Assembly (NCBI GenBank): GCA_964498785.1
Contig: CAZCJL010000148.1
Location: 1-15,665 of the forward strand
From: Mariaggregatimicrobium sp964498785
GTDB lineage: Bacteria; Zhuqueibacterota; Zhuqueibacteria; Thermofontimicrobiales; Thiofontviventaceae
Reading direction: 5' to 3'
Length of the DNA: 15,665 nt
The position numbers were made by a program, and so were the translations under genes. The notes under the pieces are model-generated. The model was not told the DNA's origin, made no database searches, and saw only the letters and a program-made list of their open reading frames with translations. This document shows positions 1 to 9,300 of this stretch, piece after piece. Position 1 is the stretch's first letter, and every line of letters begins with the position of its first letter.

Positions 1-38
1 TAGCCAGCATTCCTTGAAAATGTATATTCTTTATTGAA
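1..38. other. Left-edge leader, no gene recognised
   Basis: Short AT-rich stretch before the first start codon. A TGA at 15-17 is in frame with the downstream gene, so that gene cannot extend left past base 18. No Shine-Dalgarno-like purine run precedes the ATG at 39, and no promoter can be assigned from so little sequence. Confidence 0.5.
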
Positions 39-3000
39 ATGAAAATCAGTGTTAATGCAAACCCAATCTTTGCCCAGGGACATGTCGATCCACCCTATCT
101 TCAAATTCAATCCACAGAAAACCCCATCACAATTGATGGCAAACTTGATGAAACCGATTGGCAGCGCCGTTTTGATCATCTGATTTTCAGAATGGATGTT
201 GTGCCCGGTGACGTTGAGTATGGTGTAACAGATGGTGAACTGGTCAAAGGACCGTACACTGATACCACTACCACTATTGTTAAAATTATGCACCATGGTC
301 TTGACCTGTACATTGCACTACAATCGGATGATCAATCCGTTGGTAAATTTGGCGACAGTTGGGAAGGCGATGGATTGTTTATGAAGATCAAAGATGCCGG
401 CGGAATTGATGTAGAATATAAACTCTACTTTAATCAGGGTGGAGCTGATCCGGATATCGTTTATGAAGAGCCTGGTTTGTACCCAAGCTCCGGATCCGGC
501 GCAGCGATAAAACATCCGTCTACAGTTGTAAACGATACCACACAGGTTGATTCCGGTTATACCGCAGAACTCGTCATCCATCTCGATCAACTGGGATATT
601 CCGATCCGTATGCCGAAGTGCCAGTGTTGCTCAATATTTTCGATGCGGATGGATATCATGATGGCATGACCGCGTGGGGAGATTTGGGGTCATTTTATAA
701 ATCATGGTGGGGCAGTCAATGGGGTCCGGATATGCGAATGCTGCGTTTAGCTGATCCGCCCTCAAAAATTGCGATCAGCACCGAAACAGATATTGTGCTC
801 GACGGTCAGTTAAACGAAGATTTCTGGGCCGGCGCCGACTATCTCGTTGTCCGGAAAGGTTCTCATTCCGGTACAGGTGGTTATTATATGCAATGGGGCG
901 ATACACTGAATTCTTATACAGATCAAAGTGCGGCGACGATAAAATTTGCACACAAAGGCACTGATTTGTATATCGGTGTGGAATCAAACGATGCATCTGT
1001 TTGTAAATGGTCTCCTGGTTGGGAAGCCGACGGTTTGTTCCTGTGGATGACTTACAAAGATGTGATCCCGACTCTGGCGGAACGGCTTGAACTCAAGGCA
1101 ATGTATTTCTCCGGAACCGAAGGAGATGGTATCTCATTTGAAACAAATGCCAACGTACCGACAGGTGCGGCAGAAGGGGTTTCTTATGAACCCGAAGGAA
1201 CAGTTACGCACACGGAAACCAATGGCGCAGATTCCGGTTATTCGCTCGAAGTGGTTGTGCATACCGATATGTTCGGGTATAGCGACGGTGACAATGTTAA
1301 ATTAAGCGCTGTTATCTGGGATTTGGATTACGCTTCGGCAGATGCTTATGACCAATCTGTTGCCGATTACGCACCAAATTGGTGGGGCAGCCAATGGGTC
1401 GATGCTAATTTTGAAAAATACTACATGTACCGCGAGGTTGAGCTCTCCGATAAGACCAGCATCGGAACGCCACAAATCACTGTCGAACCACTGTCCGTTG
1501 ATTTCGGAGAAGTTGCCGAAGAAATGCAAGCAAGTCATAATGTGAAAGTATCCAATCCCGGCAACGGAACACTGGAAGTCCAGGATATCTCCGTTGATAA
1601 CGACGCTTTTTCCGTTGATAAAGCAGTGTTCAATGTAGTCCCCGGCGGCGAAGCCAATGTGAAGGTGACTTTCGCTCCACTGGCCATTCAAAGCTACAGC
1701 GGAATAATGACCATATCAAGTAACGCGGGCGATGTTGACGTCACTCTTACCGGTGAAGGCGTTGAAGGCGGCGAAGAACCGAAACCCGGCCACAGCGATC
1801 CACCCTATCTGCTGGTTCAATCTGTTGAAAAAGAAATCACGGTCGATGGTGTGCTCGATGAAACTGACTGGAAACGCCGCTTCGACCACCTTATTTTCCG
1901 GGCTGATTTTACACCTGGTGACGTGGAATATGGCGTGACCGGTGGCGTTGAAGTTCAGGGACCCTATCAGGACACGACAACGACAATCGTCAAAGTGCTT
2001 CGGGATGGACTTGATCTTTATATCTCACTCCAGTCTGACGACCAGTCCGTTTGTAAGTTCAACGGAAGTTGGGAAGGCGATGGCCTGTTCATGAAAATCG
2101 CCGATGCCGGTGGCTCACAGGTCGAGTACAAGCTGTATTTCAATCATGACGGCGTCGATCCGGATATCCATTTTGAATACCCTGCGCTTTATCCCACATC
2201 CGGCGAAGGTGCGGCTCAAAAACATCCGTCGACTATTGTGAATGACAACACTGCTCCGGATTCCGGTTATACAGCAGAAATGGTCATTCATCTGGATCAG
2301 TTGGGATATACCGATCCGTATAGTGATGTACCGGTGCTGTTTAACATTTTCGATCCTGATGGCTACGTAGGTGGAGATGGCTGGGATGCAGGCGCTTTTT
2401 ACAAATCCTGGTGGGGCAGCGAATGGGGTCCTGACACACGTATTCTACGCCTCGGTGATCCGCGGGTTCGTGATGCAATTAAAACAACAGACGCCATGAC
2501 GCTGGATGGTCAACTGAACGAACCCTTCTGGGCTAAAGCCGAGCATGTTGTGATCGGCAAAGGTTCACATTTGGGCACAGGCGGCTATTACATGCAATGG
2601 GGTAATCCGCTGAATTCCTATACAGACGCCAATATGACCACTGTGCGATTTGCTCATAACGGAACTGATCTTTACATTGGCGTCGAATCAAATGATGCTT
2701 CAGTTTGTAAATGGTCTCCGGGCTGGGAAGCCGACGGCCTCTTTTTATGGATGACTTATAAAGATGTGATCCCTGGTCCTGGTGAACGACTTGAAATTAA
2801 GGCCATGTATTTTACCGGCAACGAAGGCGATGGGATTTCTTTTGAGACAAACGCCAATGTTCCCGCAGGCGGCGCTGGAGGTGCATCTTTTGAGCCCGAG
2901 GGAACCGTGACACATACGGAATCCAATGGGGCTGATGCCGGTTACTCCCTCGAAGTGGTTGTTCACACTGATATGTTCGGTTATGTGGATGGCGATACTG

Positions 3001-3479
3001 TTAAACTAAGCGCTGTTATTTGGGATATGGATTATGCATCCGCAGATGTGTACGATCCGGATGTTGCTGATTATGCTCCCAACTGGTGGGGCACACAATG
3101 GGTCGACCCCAATTTCGAAAAATATGATATGTATCGCGCCGTTTACCTGTCCGATAAAACTGAGGTCAGTGTCAAAAACGAACAACCGGTTGTTGTCGCC
3201 GCAGATTTTCGACTGGAACAGAATTATCCGAATCCGTTTAATCCGACTACAACTATCCAATATCGGTTACCGGAAACTGCGAACATCAAAGTTGAAATCT
3301 ATAATGTTTTGGGACGTAAACTACGCACACTGGTCAGTAAAAAACAATCTGCCGGAACGCACTCGGTTGTATGGGACGGCCGAGATGATACCGGAAAACT
3401 CGTTGGCAACGGCGTCTATTTCTACAAATTATCATCCGGCAAATTCAACCAGACACGCAAAATGATTTTGATGAAATAA
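39..3479 (+). CDS. Large CBM9-like repeat protein with T9SS C-terminal sorting domain
   Basis: A 1146-aa putative surface or secreted carbohydrate-binding protein. Order of parts: module A1 (about residues 15-240), module B1 (about 243-473), an ASH/choice-of-anchor-D type beta-sandwich (about 478-574, starting near TPQITVEPLSVDFGEV), a Gly/Glu/Pro linker (575-586), A2 (about 587-808), B2 (about 812-1041), and a T9SS type A sorting domain (about 1057-1146, with NYPNPFNPTTTI and final MILMK). Each A and B module opens with a hydrophobic-DG-x-LxE-x-x-W pattern (TIDGKLDETDW, VLDGQLNEDFW), contains a LYI-type strand followed by a W-E-x-DGLF motif, and ends near WWGxxW. This is the pattern of CBM9-like/DOMON-type modules. 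No catalytic domain is recognised, so a binding or scaffold role is inferred. Oddity: the first 14 residues resemble the tail of a signal peptide (NPIFAQG) but have no hydrophobic core, and there is no Shine-Dalgarno site, so the 5' end may be damaged or misassembled. The bound ligand is unknown; the neighbours suggest a beta-glucan. Confidence 0.85.
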   Translation: MKISVNANPIFAQGHVDPPYLQIQSTENPITIDGKLDETDWQRRFDHLIFRMDVVPGDVEYGVTDGELVKGPYTDTTTTIVKIMHHGLDLYIALQSDDQSVGKFGDSWEGDGLFMKIKDAGGIDVEYKLYFNQGGADPDIVYEEPGLYPSSGSGAAIKHPSTVVNDTTQVDSGYTAELVIHLDQLGYSDPYAEVPVLLNIFDADGYHDGMTAWGDLGSFYKSWWGSQWGPDMRMLRLADPPSKIAISTETDIVLDGQLNEDFWAGADYLVVRKGSHSGTGGYYMQWGDTLNSYTDQSAATIKFAHKGTDLYIGVESNDASVCKWSPGWEADGLFLWMTYKDVIPTLAERLELKAMYFSGTEGDGISFETNANVPTGAAEGVSYEPEGTVTHTETNGADSGYSLEVVVHTDMFGYSDGDNVKLSAVIWDLDYASADAYDQSVADYAPNWWGSQWVDANFEKYYMYREVELSDKTSIGTPQITVEPLSVDFGEVAEEMQASHNVKVSNPGNGTLEVQDISVDNDAFSVDKAVFNVVPGGEANVKVTFAPLAIQSYSGIMTISSNAGDVDVTLTGEGVEGGEEPKPGHSDPPYLLVQSVEKEITVDGVLDETDWKRRFDHLIFRADFTPGDVEYGVTGGVEVQGPYQDTTTTIVKVLRDGLDLYISLQSDDQSVCKFNGSWEGDGLFMKIADAGGSQVEYKLYFNHDGVDPDIHFEYPALYPTSGEGAAQKHPSTIVNDNTAPDSGYTAEMVIHLDQLGYTDPYSDVPVLFNIFDPDGYVGGDGWDAGAFYKSWWGSEWGPDTRILRLGDPRVRDAIKTTDAMTLDGQLNEPFWAKAEHVVIGKGSHLGTGGYYMQWGNPLNSYTDANMTTVRFAHNGTDLYIGVESNDASVCKWSPGWEADGLFLWMTYKDVIPGPGERLEIKAMYFTGNEGDGISFETNANVPAGGAGGASFEPEGTVTHTESNGADAGYSLEVVVHTDMFGYVDGDTVKLSAVIWDMDYASADVYDPDVADYAPNWWGTQWVDPNFEKYDMYRAVYLSDKTEVSVKNEQPVVVAADFRLEQNYPNPFNPTTTIQYRLPETANIKVEIYNVLGRKLRTLVSKKQSAGTHSVVWDGRDDTGKLVGNGVYFYKLSSGKFNQTRKMILMK
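78..1457 (+). repeat. Internal duplication, copy 1 (modules A1-B1)
   Basis: In-frame 460-codon unit encoding residues 14-473 of the CBM9-like protein. It is repeated at 1788-3161. The proteins align almost without gaps, with long identical stretches such as the one around YIGVESNDASVCKWSPGW, while the DNA differs at many third codon positions. The longest identical DNA runs noticed by eye are under about 20 bases. This fits an old duplication under protein-level constraint. Confidence 0.85.
1788..3161 (+). repeat. Internal duplication, copy 2 (modules A2-B2)
   Basis: A 458-codon unit encoding residues 584-1041, matching copy 1 from GHxDPPYL through LSDKT. Copy 1 is followed by the ASH-type domain and copy 2 by the sorting domain, so the duplicated unit is the A-B pair. 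The B copies look more similar to each other (roughly four fifths identical by eye) than the A copies do. Confidence 0.85.
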
Positions 3480-3488
3480 GGAAAGCAG

Positions 3489-3517
3489 ACGGGGCATCCG
3501 AATTTCGGATGCCTCGT
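3489..3517 (+). terminator. Hairpin after the CBM9-like gene
   Basis: Starting 10 bases after the TAA, the arms 3489-3501 and 3505-3517 pair over 13 bp with one G-T pair around a 3-base loop (core GCATCCGA / TCGGATGC). The stem is strong but only TT follows, not a U-tract. It may therefore be a poor intrinsic terminator, an mRNA 3'-end stabiliser, or act with another factor. It separates the first gene from the TonB receptor block. Confidence 0.6.
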
Positions 3518-3530
3518 TGAACGAACACAG

Positions 3531-3606
3531 ATAATGCGGATTACACTGATTTACACGTTTTATTGATAGCTAATCCGTTCAGATCCTTGTTATCTTTGTA
3601 ATCTGC
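3531..3606. repeat. Imperfect palindromic intergenic element
   Basis: The segments 3536-3557 and 3585-3606 are imperfect inverted repeats; by eye 16 of 22 positions match after reverse-complementing. An alternative nested pairing (AGATAA with TTATCT, CGGATTA with TAATCCG) is also possible. The wording (GATTACACTGATTTACAC) resembles dispersed non-coding repeats often seen between genes in environmental bacteria; that resemblance is from memory and unchecked. It has no coding potential. Confidence 0.5.
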
Positions 3607-3659
3607 CTTCTATAAAAGGCAATTAAACTTTTCTGAAAGACCTCTTGGCAATTATTTTA

Positions 3660-3665
3660 TATAAT
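3660..3665 (+). promoter_or_regulatory. Possible -10 element for the TonB receptor block
   Basis: TATAAT lies 21 bases upstream of the preferred ATG at 3687, in an AT-rich stretch after the palindromic element. No -35 hexamer sits at usual spacing: TTGGCA at 3645-3650 is only 9 bases away. The match could be chance in AT-rich DNA. Confidence 0.2.
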
Positions 3666-3686
3666 TTAAGAATGAATGGTTATAAC

Positions 3687-6359
3687 ATGAAACTATTCAA
3701 AATTTTTGTATTATCAATTTTCTGCCTGCTCGTACTTTCAAATGCGACATTTTCAGGGCAAACAGGAAAAATAGTGGGCACGGTAACAGACAAATCCACA
3801 GGTGATCCGCTTCCTGCCGTGAACGTTATACTGGAGGGAACTTACACCGGAGCGGCTACGGATATGGAAGGCGACTATCTCATTTTTAATATGCCTCCCG
3901 GCACATACATTGTCCAGGCTTCGATGATGGGTTATAAACAAACCCGTATTTCCAACGTCAAAGTATCTGTGGACCAAACAACGCGTGTTGATATTCAATT
4001 AGAGCCTACTGTTATTGACATTGGTGAATCGGTAACAGTGATTGCGGAACAGCCGATCGTTCAAAAAGATTTGACGTCCACTTCTTACTCGGTCTCTTCC
4101 CGGGAAATCCAGGCAATGCCGGTAGAGTCGTTCGAAGAGATTTTGCAGCTTCAGGCAGGAATTATCCAGGATTCACAGGGAGAACTTCACATTCGCGGGG
4201 GCCGCGCCAGTGAAATTTCCTACCTGGTAGATGGTGTGTCAATCTCTGATCCCTACTCCGGCAAAATGGCCGTGAATATCGATCAGGGAACAATCCAGGA
4301 GCTAAAAGTTATCAGCGGTACTTTTAACGCAGAGTATGGACAGGTAATGTCCGGGATTGTGGAAATTATCACCAAAGACCCGGAAAATAAATTCAAAGCT
4401 GGAGTCAGTTTTTATTCCGGTGATTATATTAGTACACATGATCGTCTTTTTTTTAATATTAGTGATATAAATCCAACAGCGATTCACAATGCCCAACTCT
4501 ATTTGACCGGACCGGCGCCGTTTACTGATAATAAACTTAGCTATTATGTCTCGGTCCGGCGTTATTATAATGAGGGCTGGCTATACGGAATCCATCGTTA
4601 TAATCCCTCGGATTCATCCAATTTTCAAACGCCACAATCTATTTATACGGAACAAACCGGCGATGACGATCCGGTTCCGATGAACGATAATTCCCAATAT
4701 TTTGCCAATGCAAAACTGGTTTATAAATTTTCGCCATCGTTCAAAATAAGCTATAATTTTCTCGGAGATTTATCTGAGCGCAGACATTACAACCACCTGT
4801 ATAAATATAATCCCGAGGGCGATGTAATGGATTATCAACATGGTTACACCAATATTTTAAATGTGAACCATACGCTGTCACCAAACACCTTTTATACGAT
4901 GAAATTATCACGGTACTACGCCAATTTCGAATCCTATCTCTATGAAGATCCCCATGATCAGCGCTATGTCAACCCCGTGATTCTGCGAAACAGAGAGGAT
5001 GATTTCAGCTTTCTGACCGGCGGCACAAATATGAATCACTATTACCGCAGCACAACTGTCAATGTTGCTAAATTTGATTTGACGTCACAATTCACCAAAT
5101 TACATCAAATCAAAGCCGGTATCGAATACACGCAAAACAGAATTCACGTCCGTTCCCGGGCTGCCTATTACAAAGGAATGGAAAACGGCGGAATTTTTAA
5201 TGCTGATTATTTTTTCAATAAAGGAGAATTTACGCACGATCCCATTGAATTCGCAGCTTATCTGCAAGACAAAGTCGAATTGAAAAATATGACGCTGAAC
5301 ATTGGCTTACGATATGACTATTTCTATTCACAGGGCAAAATACCCAATGATTTCAAAGATCCCGGCAATACATATCGTGATGATCCGGCAGGCTATCACG
5401 ATCCCGAAGTGAAGCATCAAATGAGTCCGAGAATCGGTATCGCTTTTCCGATTACGGATAAAGGTGTGTTTCATACATCTTATGGCCATTTTTTCCAGAT
5501 TCCGCCGTTCGAATATTTATACACGAATCCCCGTTTTGCTGTGGCTCCCGGAGGTGTGCGCACTCTGATCGGGAATGCCAACCTCAATCCGCAGTCTACT
5601 GTCATTTACGAAGTGGGTTTCCAACAGGAATTACTGGGGCAGATTGGCGTCGATATCACCGGATTTTACAAAGATGCCCGGGATCTACTTGGATCAAATA
5701 TTTACGACACGTATCGTTCTGGTTATCAGTATGCGCGCTATGAAAACCGGGATTACGGAAATATCCGGGGGATTACGCTGGCAATTAATAAACGTTCAAC
5801 GCAATCAGATTATTTGACGGTTTCGCTGGATTATACTTTTCAAGTGGCTGAAGGAAATGCATCTGATCCGAAACAGGCGTATTATAATAATCAGGATTAT
5901 CCGCCGAAGAAAAGCAATATTCAGGTCGTTCCGCTCGATTGGGACCAGCGGCATACGGTCAATATATCCGTATCTTATCATAATCCGAAAATTATCGGTA
6001 TCGGTTTGATCGGGCAATTTCAAAGCGGATTACCGTACACGCCGCAAATTCAAACCAAAGAAACCACATTTGAGAATAGCGGACGCAAACCATTCAATTA
6101 CAACATTGACTTGCGGATGTCCCGACAATTTTCAATTATGAGTATGCAATATAATCTATTCCTGAAAGTATATAACTTATTCGACCGCAAAAATGAGATC
6201 GGAGTTTTTACGGATACCGGACGCGCGGGCTACTCGTTACAAAGCCAGTTTCTGGCAGAGCGCCGGGCTTACGTCAACACCCTGGATGAATGGTTGAAGC
6301 GCCCCGATTTTTACAGTGAGCCGCGGAAAGTGGTGATCGGTTTGGAAATTGAATTTTAA
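3687..6359 (+). CDS. TonB-dependent outer-membrane receptor with carboxypeptidase-regulatory-like domain
   Basis: An 890-aa outer-membrane active transporter, expected to take up a large ligand, here probably an oligosaccharide, using energy from a TonB-ExbBD system not seen in the window. Parts: signal peptide (MKLFKIFVLSIFCLLVLSNA), CarboxypepD_reg-like beta-sandwich (about residues 25-105, GKIVGTVTDKSTGDPLPAVN), a plug domain (about 130-230, with LHIRGGRASEISYLVDGV and EYGQVMSGIVEI), then a long Tyr/Asn-rich beta-barrel ending in IGLEIEF with the terminal Phe usual for outer-membrane barrels. The start was set at ATG 3687 because it gives a clean signal peptide; a TTG at 3645 and an ATG at 3672 would only add an unusual extension. 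No strong Shine-Dalgarno site precedes it. It resembles SusC in outline but has no SusD partner next to it; the next gene follows after 29 bases. Substrate specificity cannot be read from sequence. Confidence 0.9.
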   Translation: MKLFKIFVLSIFCLLVLSNATFSGQTGKIVGTVTDKSTGDPLPAVNVILEGTYTGAATDMEGDYLIFNMPPGTYIVQASMMGYKQTRISNVKVSVDQTTRVDIQLEPTVIDIGESVTVIAEQPIVQKDLTSTSYSVSSREIQAMPVESFEEILQLQAGIIQDSQGELHIRGGRASEISYLVDGVSISDPYSGKMAVNIDQGTIQELKVISGTFNAEYGQVMSGIVEIITKDPENKFKAGVSFYSGDYISTHDRLFFNISDINPTAIHNAQLYLTGPAPFTDNKLSYYVSVRRYYNEGWLYGIHRYNPSDSSNFQTPQSIYTEQTGDDDPVPMNDNSQYFANAKLVYKFSPSFKISYNFLGDLSERRHYNHLYKYNPEGDVMDYQHGYTNILNVNHTLSPNTFYTMKLSRYYANFESYLYEDPHDQRYVNPVILRNREDDFSFLTGGTNMNHYYRSTTVNVAKFDLTSQFTKLHQIKAGIEYTQNRIHVRSRAAYYKGMENGGIFNADYFFNKGEFTHDPIEFAAYLQDKVELKNMTLNIGLRYDYFYSQGKIPNDFKDPGNTYRDDPAGYHDPEVKHQMSPRIGIAFPITDKGVFHTSYGHFFQIPPFEYLYTNPRFAVAPGGVRTLIGNANLNPQSTVIYEVGFQQELLGQIGVDITGFYKDARDLLGSNIYDTYRSGYQYARYENRDYGNIRGITLAINKRSTQSDYLTVSLDYTFQVAEGNASDPKQAYYNNQDYPPKKSNIQVVPLDWDQRHTVNISVSYHNPKIIGIGLIGQFQSGLPYTPQIQTKETTFENSGRKPFNYNIDLRMSRQFSIMSMQYNLFLKVYNLFDRKNEIGVFTDTGRAGYSLQSQFLAERRAYVNTLDEWLKRPDFYSEPRKVVIGLEIEF

Positions 6360-6388
6360 TTTATCGCCGATTTAACAGGAGTTATTCC

Positions 6389-9300
6389 ATGAAGTGTTAT
6401 AAACGAACAATCATACTTTTATTAAGCGCGATGATACTTCCTGTCTACGCACAAATAGAAGTGCCGCAACATTTGCGCGGCAGTCCTGCCTACCGCAAAC
6501 AGGGAATTCATAACGGGAATCTTGTGGAAACATTGTTTTATAATTTTGGAGAAGTTGCCTGGTGGGGCCAAATGCCTTCCGGCGTCTGGCCAAAGGGCAG
6601 CGGACATTCCTACATGGACGGCATCACACCGCTGGTAGTTACAGAAATCGAAAATAATAACGGCGAAATCAATCACGTTTGTGCAGCAGGATATCGCGAA
6701 TTAATGCCAGTCTCGCCAGATGGAGTCGACTTGGGATGGCAACCACGACCGGGATACGCCAATCCGAACCAGGATAAAATCGCGATGAGCGATAACCCCA
6801 ATTCCTGGCCCACACAATGGGCCGATAAGGACGCCAGTTGGAGCGGTTTCTGGAACGGCTATTTTGGCAAACGCACAAATGCAGATCAGGAAAGCTATTT
6901 TGTAATGGATGATAATGTCAATGACCGGTTCGATTTTTACCCCGACTCCACAGATCATACCCGCCGCGGATTGGGACTGAGCGTTGGGGTGCGCGGGTTT
7001 CAGTGGTCAAATATGTTAGCAGAAGATTTAATTTTCTGGCATTATGATATTACCAATGAAGGAACCACGCTCTATCCTAAAATGATTTTCGGGATGTATG
7101 TAGATGTGGGAGTCGGCGGCCAAATGGATTCTAATGATGATAATGCGTCGTTTGATCTCGCGGATGACATTACCTATTCCTGGGACTCCAACAAACTGGG
7201 CGAAGGTGGTTGGGGACCCACAGGCTATTGTGGTTATGCATTTTTAGAAAGCCCGGGAAATCCGTTCAATGGCATCGACGATGATGGCGATGGTGAAGAG
7301 GGCAGCCCGGTGATTACTGAAAATATGCTGTTAGGAGAAATACCAGAAAACGGCATAGACGACAATGGCAACGGTCTTATCGATGAAGCGGAATTACATT
7401 TGGGATTTAAATATGCAGATGGCATCGATAATAACGGCGACGGCAGAATTGATGAAATGATCGACGAAAGCCGCAATGATGGCATTGACAACGATCTGGA
7501 TTGGGATCCGGAATATGACGATGTCGGCGCTGATGGACTTGCTGGCACCGGCGACGTTGGAGAAGGCGATGGAATTCCTACTCCCGGCGAGCCAAATTTC
7601 GACGCCACTGATAAAGACGAATCCGATCAAATCGGTTTAACAGCATTCGATGTGTTCTATATCGGAACCGGCGTTGCTTTCTATAAAGATAATGAGATTT
7701 GGAATCGCGTGTCATACAGTCATTTTGACACACAATTGCAGAACGGAAACATTGCGTTTCTCTACGGTTCGGGGCTGTTCCCGCTGTATCCGGGACAAAC
7801 AGAACGCTTTTCCGTCTGCCTCGTTTTTGGGGAAAATTTCGAGGACATACGGCGCAACAAACAAACAGTGCAAGATATTTACAATAATAATTACAATTTC
7901 GCCCGTCCACCGGACAAGCCAAAAGTCTGGGCAGTCGCCGGTGACGAGAAAGTCACATTATATTGGGATGATAACGCTGAGAAAAGTTATGATCCGTTTT
8001 CCGATCCGCCTTATGATTTTGAAGGTTATAAGATTTACAAAAGCACCGATCCTGCATTCCTTGACGCCCGTACCATTACGAACGCGTTCGGAGAAAAAAC
8101 CGTATTAAAACCCGTCGCACAATTCGACATTCGCAACGATGTATCTGATTTTTTCCCACTGGATTATCAGGGTGTTAAGCTTTATATGGGTGATAACAAG
8201 GGTTTACAGCATTCGTGGACCGACAGCTCGGTGATGAACGGCAAAACCTATTATTACGCCGTAGTTTCGTATGATCGCGGGGATGCTTCTTTAAATATGT
8301 ATCCTTCGGAAAGCAAGCCCGCCATTGTCCGTGATATTAACGGAAATGTCCGGCTCGATGTAAATACCGTCGAAGTAACGCCACAGACACCGGCAGCCGG
8401 ATATGAAGAAGGCGGACTCAACAATCCGGTGGAACACATTTCCGGTTTCGCCACCGGCAATGTCTGGATCGATATTCTCAATCCAATGGAAGTGCCGGAC
8501 AATCGCACCTATCAGGTCACATTTGATGATACAACGCACCCTGACAGCATTTATTACGATCTGATCGATGTAACCAATCCGCAATCGCCGGATACCATCA
8601 TTAATGAATCGCCGTATGTTCGGGGAGAAGATTCCAATCCGATGTTTTCAGGAATGCGCTTGTTTGTGATGACAGACAGTGTCGAATGGGACGGCAGGAA
8701 CTCTGGCTGGATCAAGGGTAACAGCAACATTCCGATCAATGTGGAACATCGCTCCCAATTTTCGACTCGCCGCTCGGGCTATCCTTCCAGCTATGAAATT
8801 CGATTCGGGGATCCGGATACCAGTTGGTGGTATGTTCCCCGGGCGCTGGTTAATTTTTCGGTGTGGGATATTTATGAAGATAAGAAAATGCTGTTCGCGC
8901 TTGAGGAACCGTACGCTGCCATGCGTGACAGCAGTATTTCCGCAGGGCGCGCGGATTCTACCGAGTATGTTCGTATTATCATCCGTGAAGGAAACATCCC
9001 GCGGGAAGTGTGGCGCGTCAATTTTCTCGCGCCATATAATAATGCGGAACCAATTTTACCAGAACCCGGAGATGTGTTACGCATCCAAATTAAAACACCG
9101 TTTCGCAGCGGAGACGTCTACCAATTTACAACCAAAGCGGCACGGGAAAATCGCGAATTGGCACAGACCAGTCTTGATGAAATTGCGGTTGTCCCCAATC
9201 CTTATGTTGTCGCAGCTCGATGGGAACCGCCGAGGTTATTGGCGACAGGACGCGGAGAACGGCGCATCTTTTTCATCCATCTTCCATTAAAATGTACCAT

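Noticed and set aside
78..3161. Assembly duplication as the source of the internal repeat
   Set aside because: The copies differ at many third codon positions and in amino acids, and a different domain follows each, so this is a true, old duplication.
3645..3686. Upstream TTG (3645) and ATG (3672) starts for the TonB receptor
   Set aside because: Both add residues before a clean signal peptide that begins MKLFKIF at 3687, and neither has a better ribosome site.
7234..7608. Minus-strand Ser/Pro-rich open frame of 124 codons
   Set aside because: It is the antisense image of the Asp/Gly repeats in the + strand exoprotein. Its low complexity comes from GAT/GGC codons read backwards, and it has no ribosome site or homology-like motif.
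8679..9290. 203-codon + strand frame inside the exoprotein gene
   Set aside because: It overlaps out of frame with a gene that has a signal peptide, a Shine-Dalgarno site and a sorting domain. The alternative product is Arg/Cys-rich without any motif.
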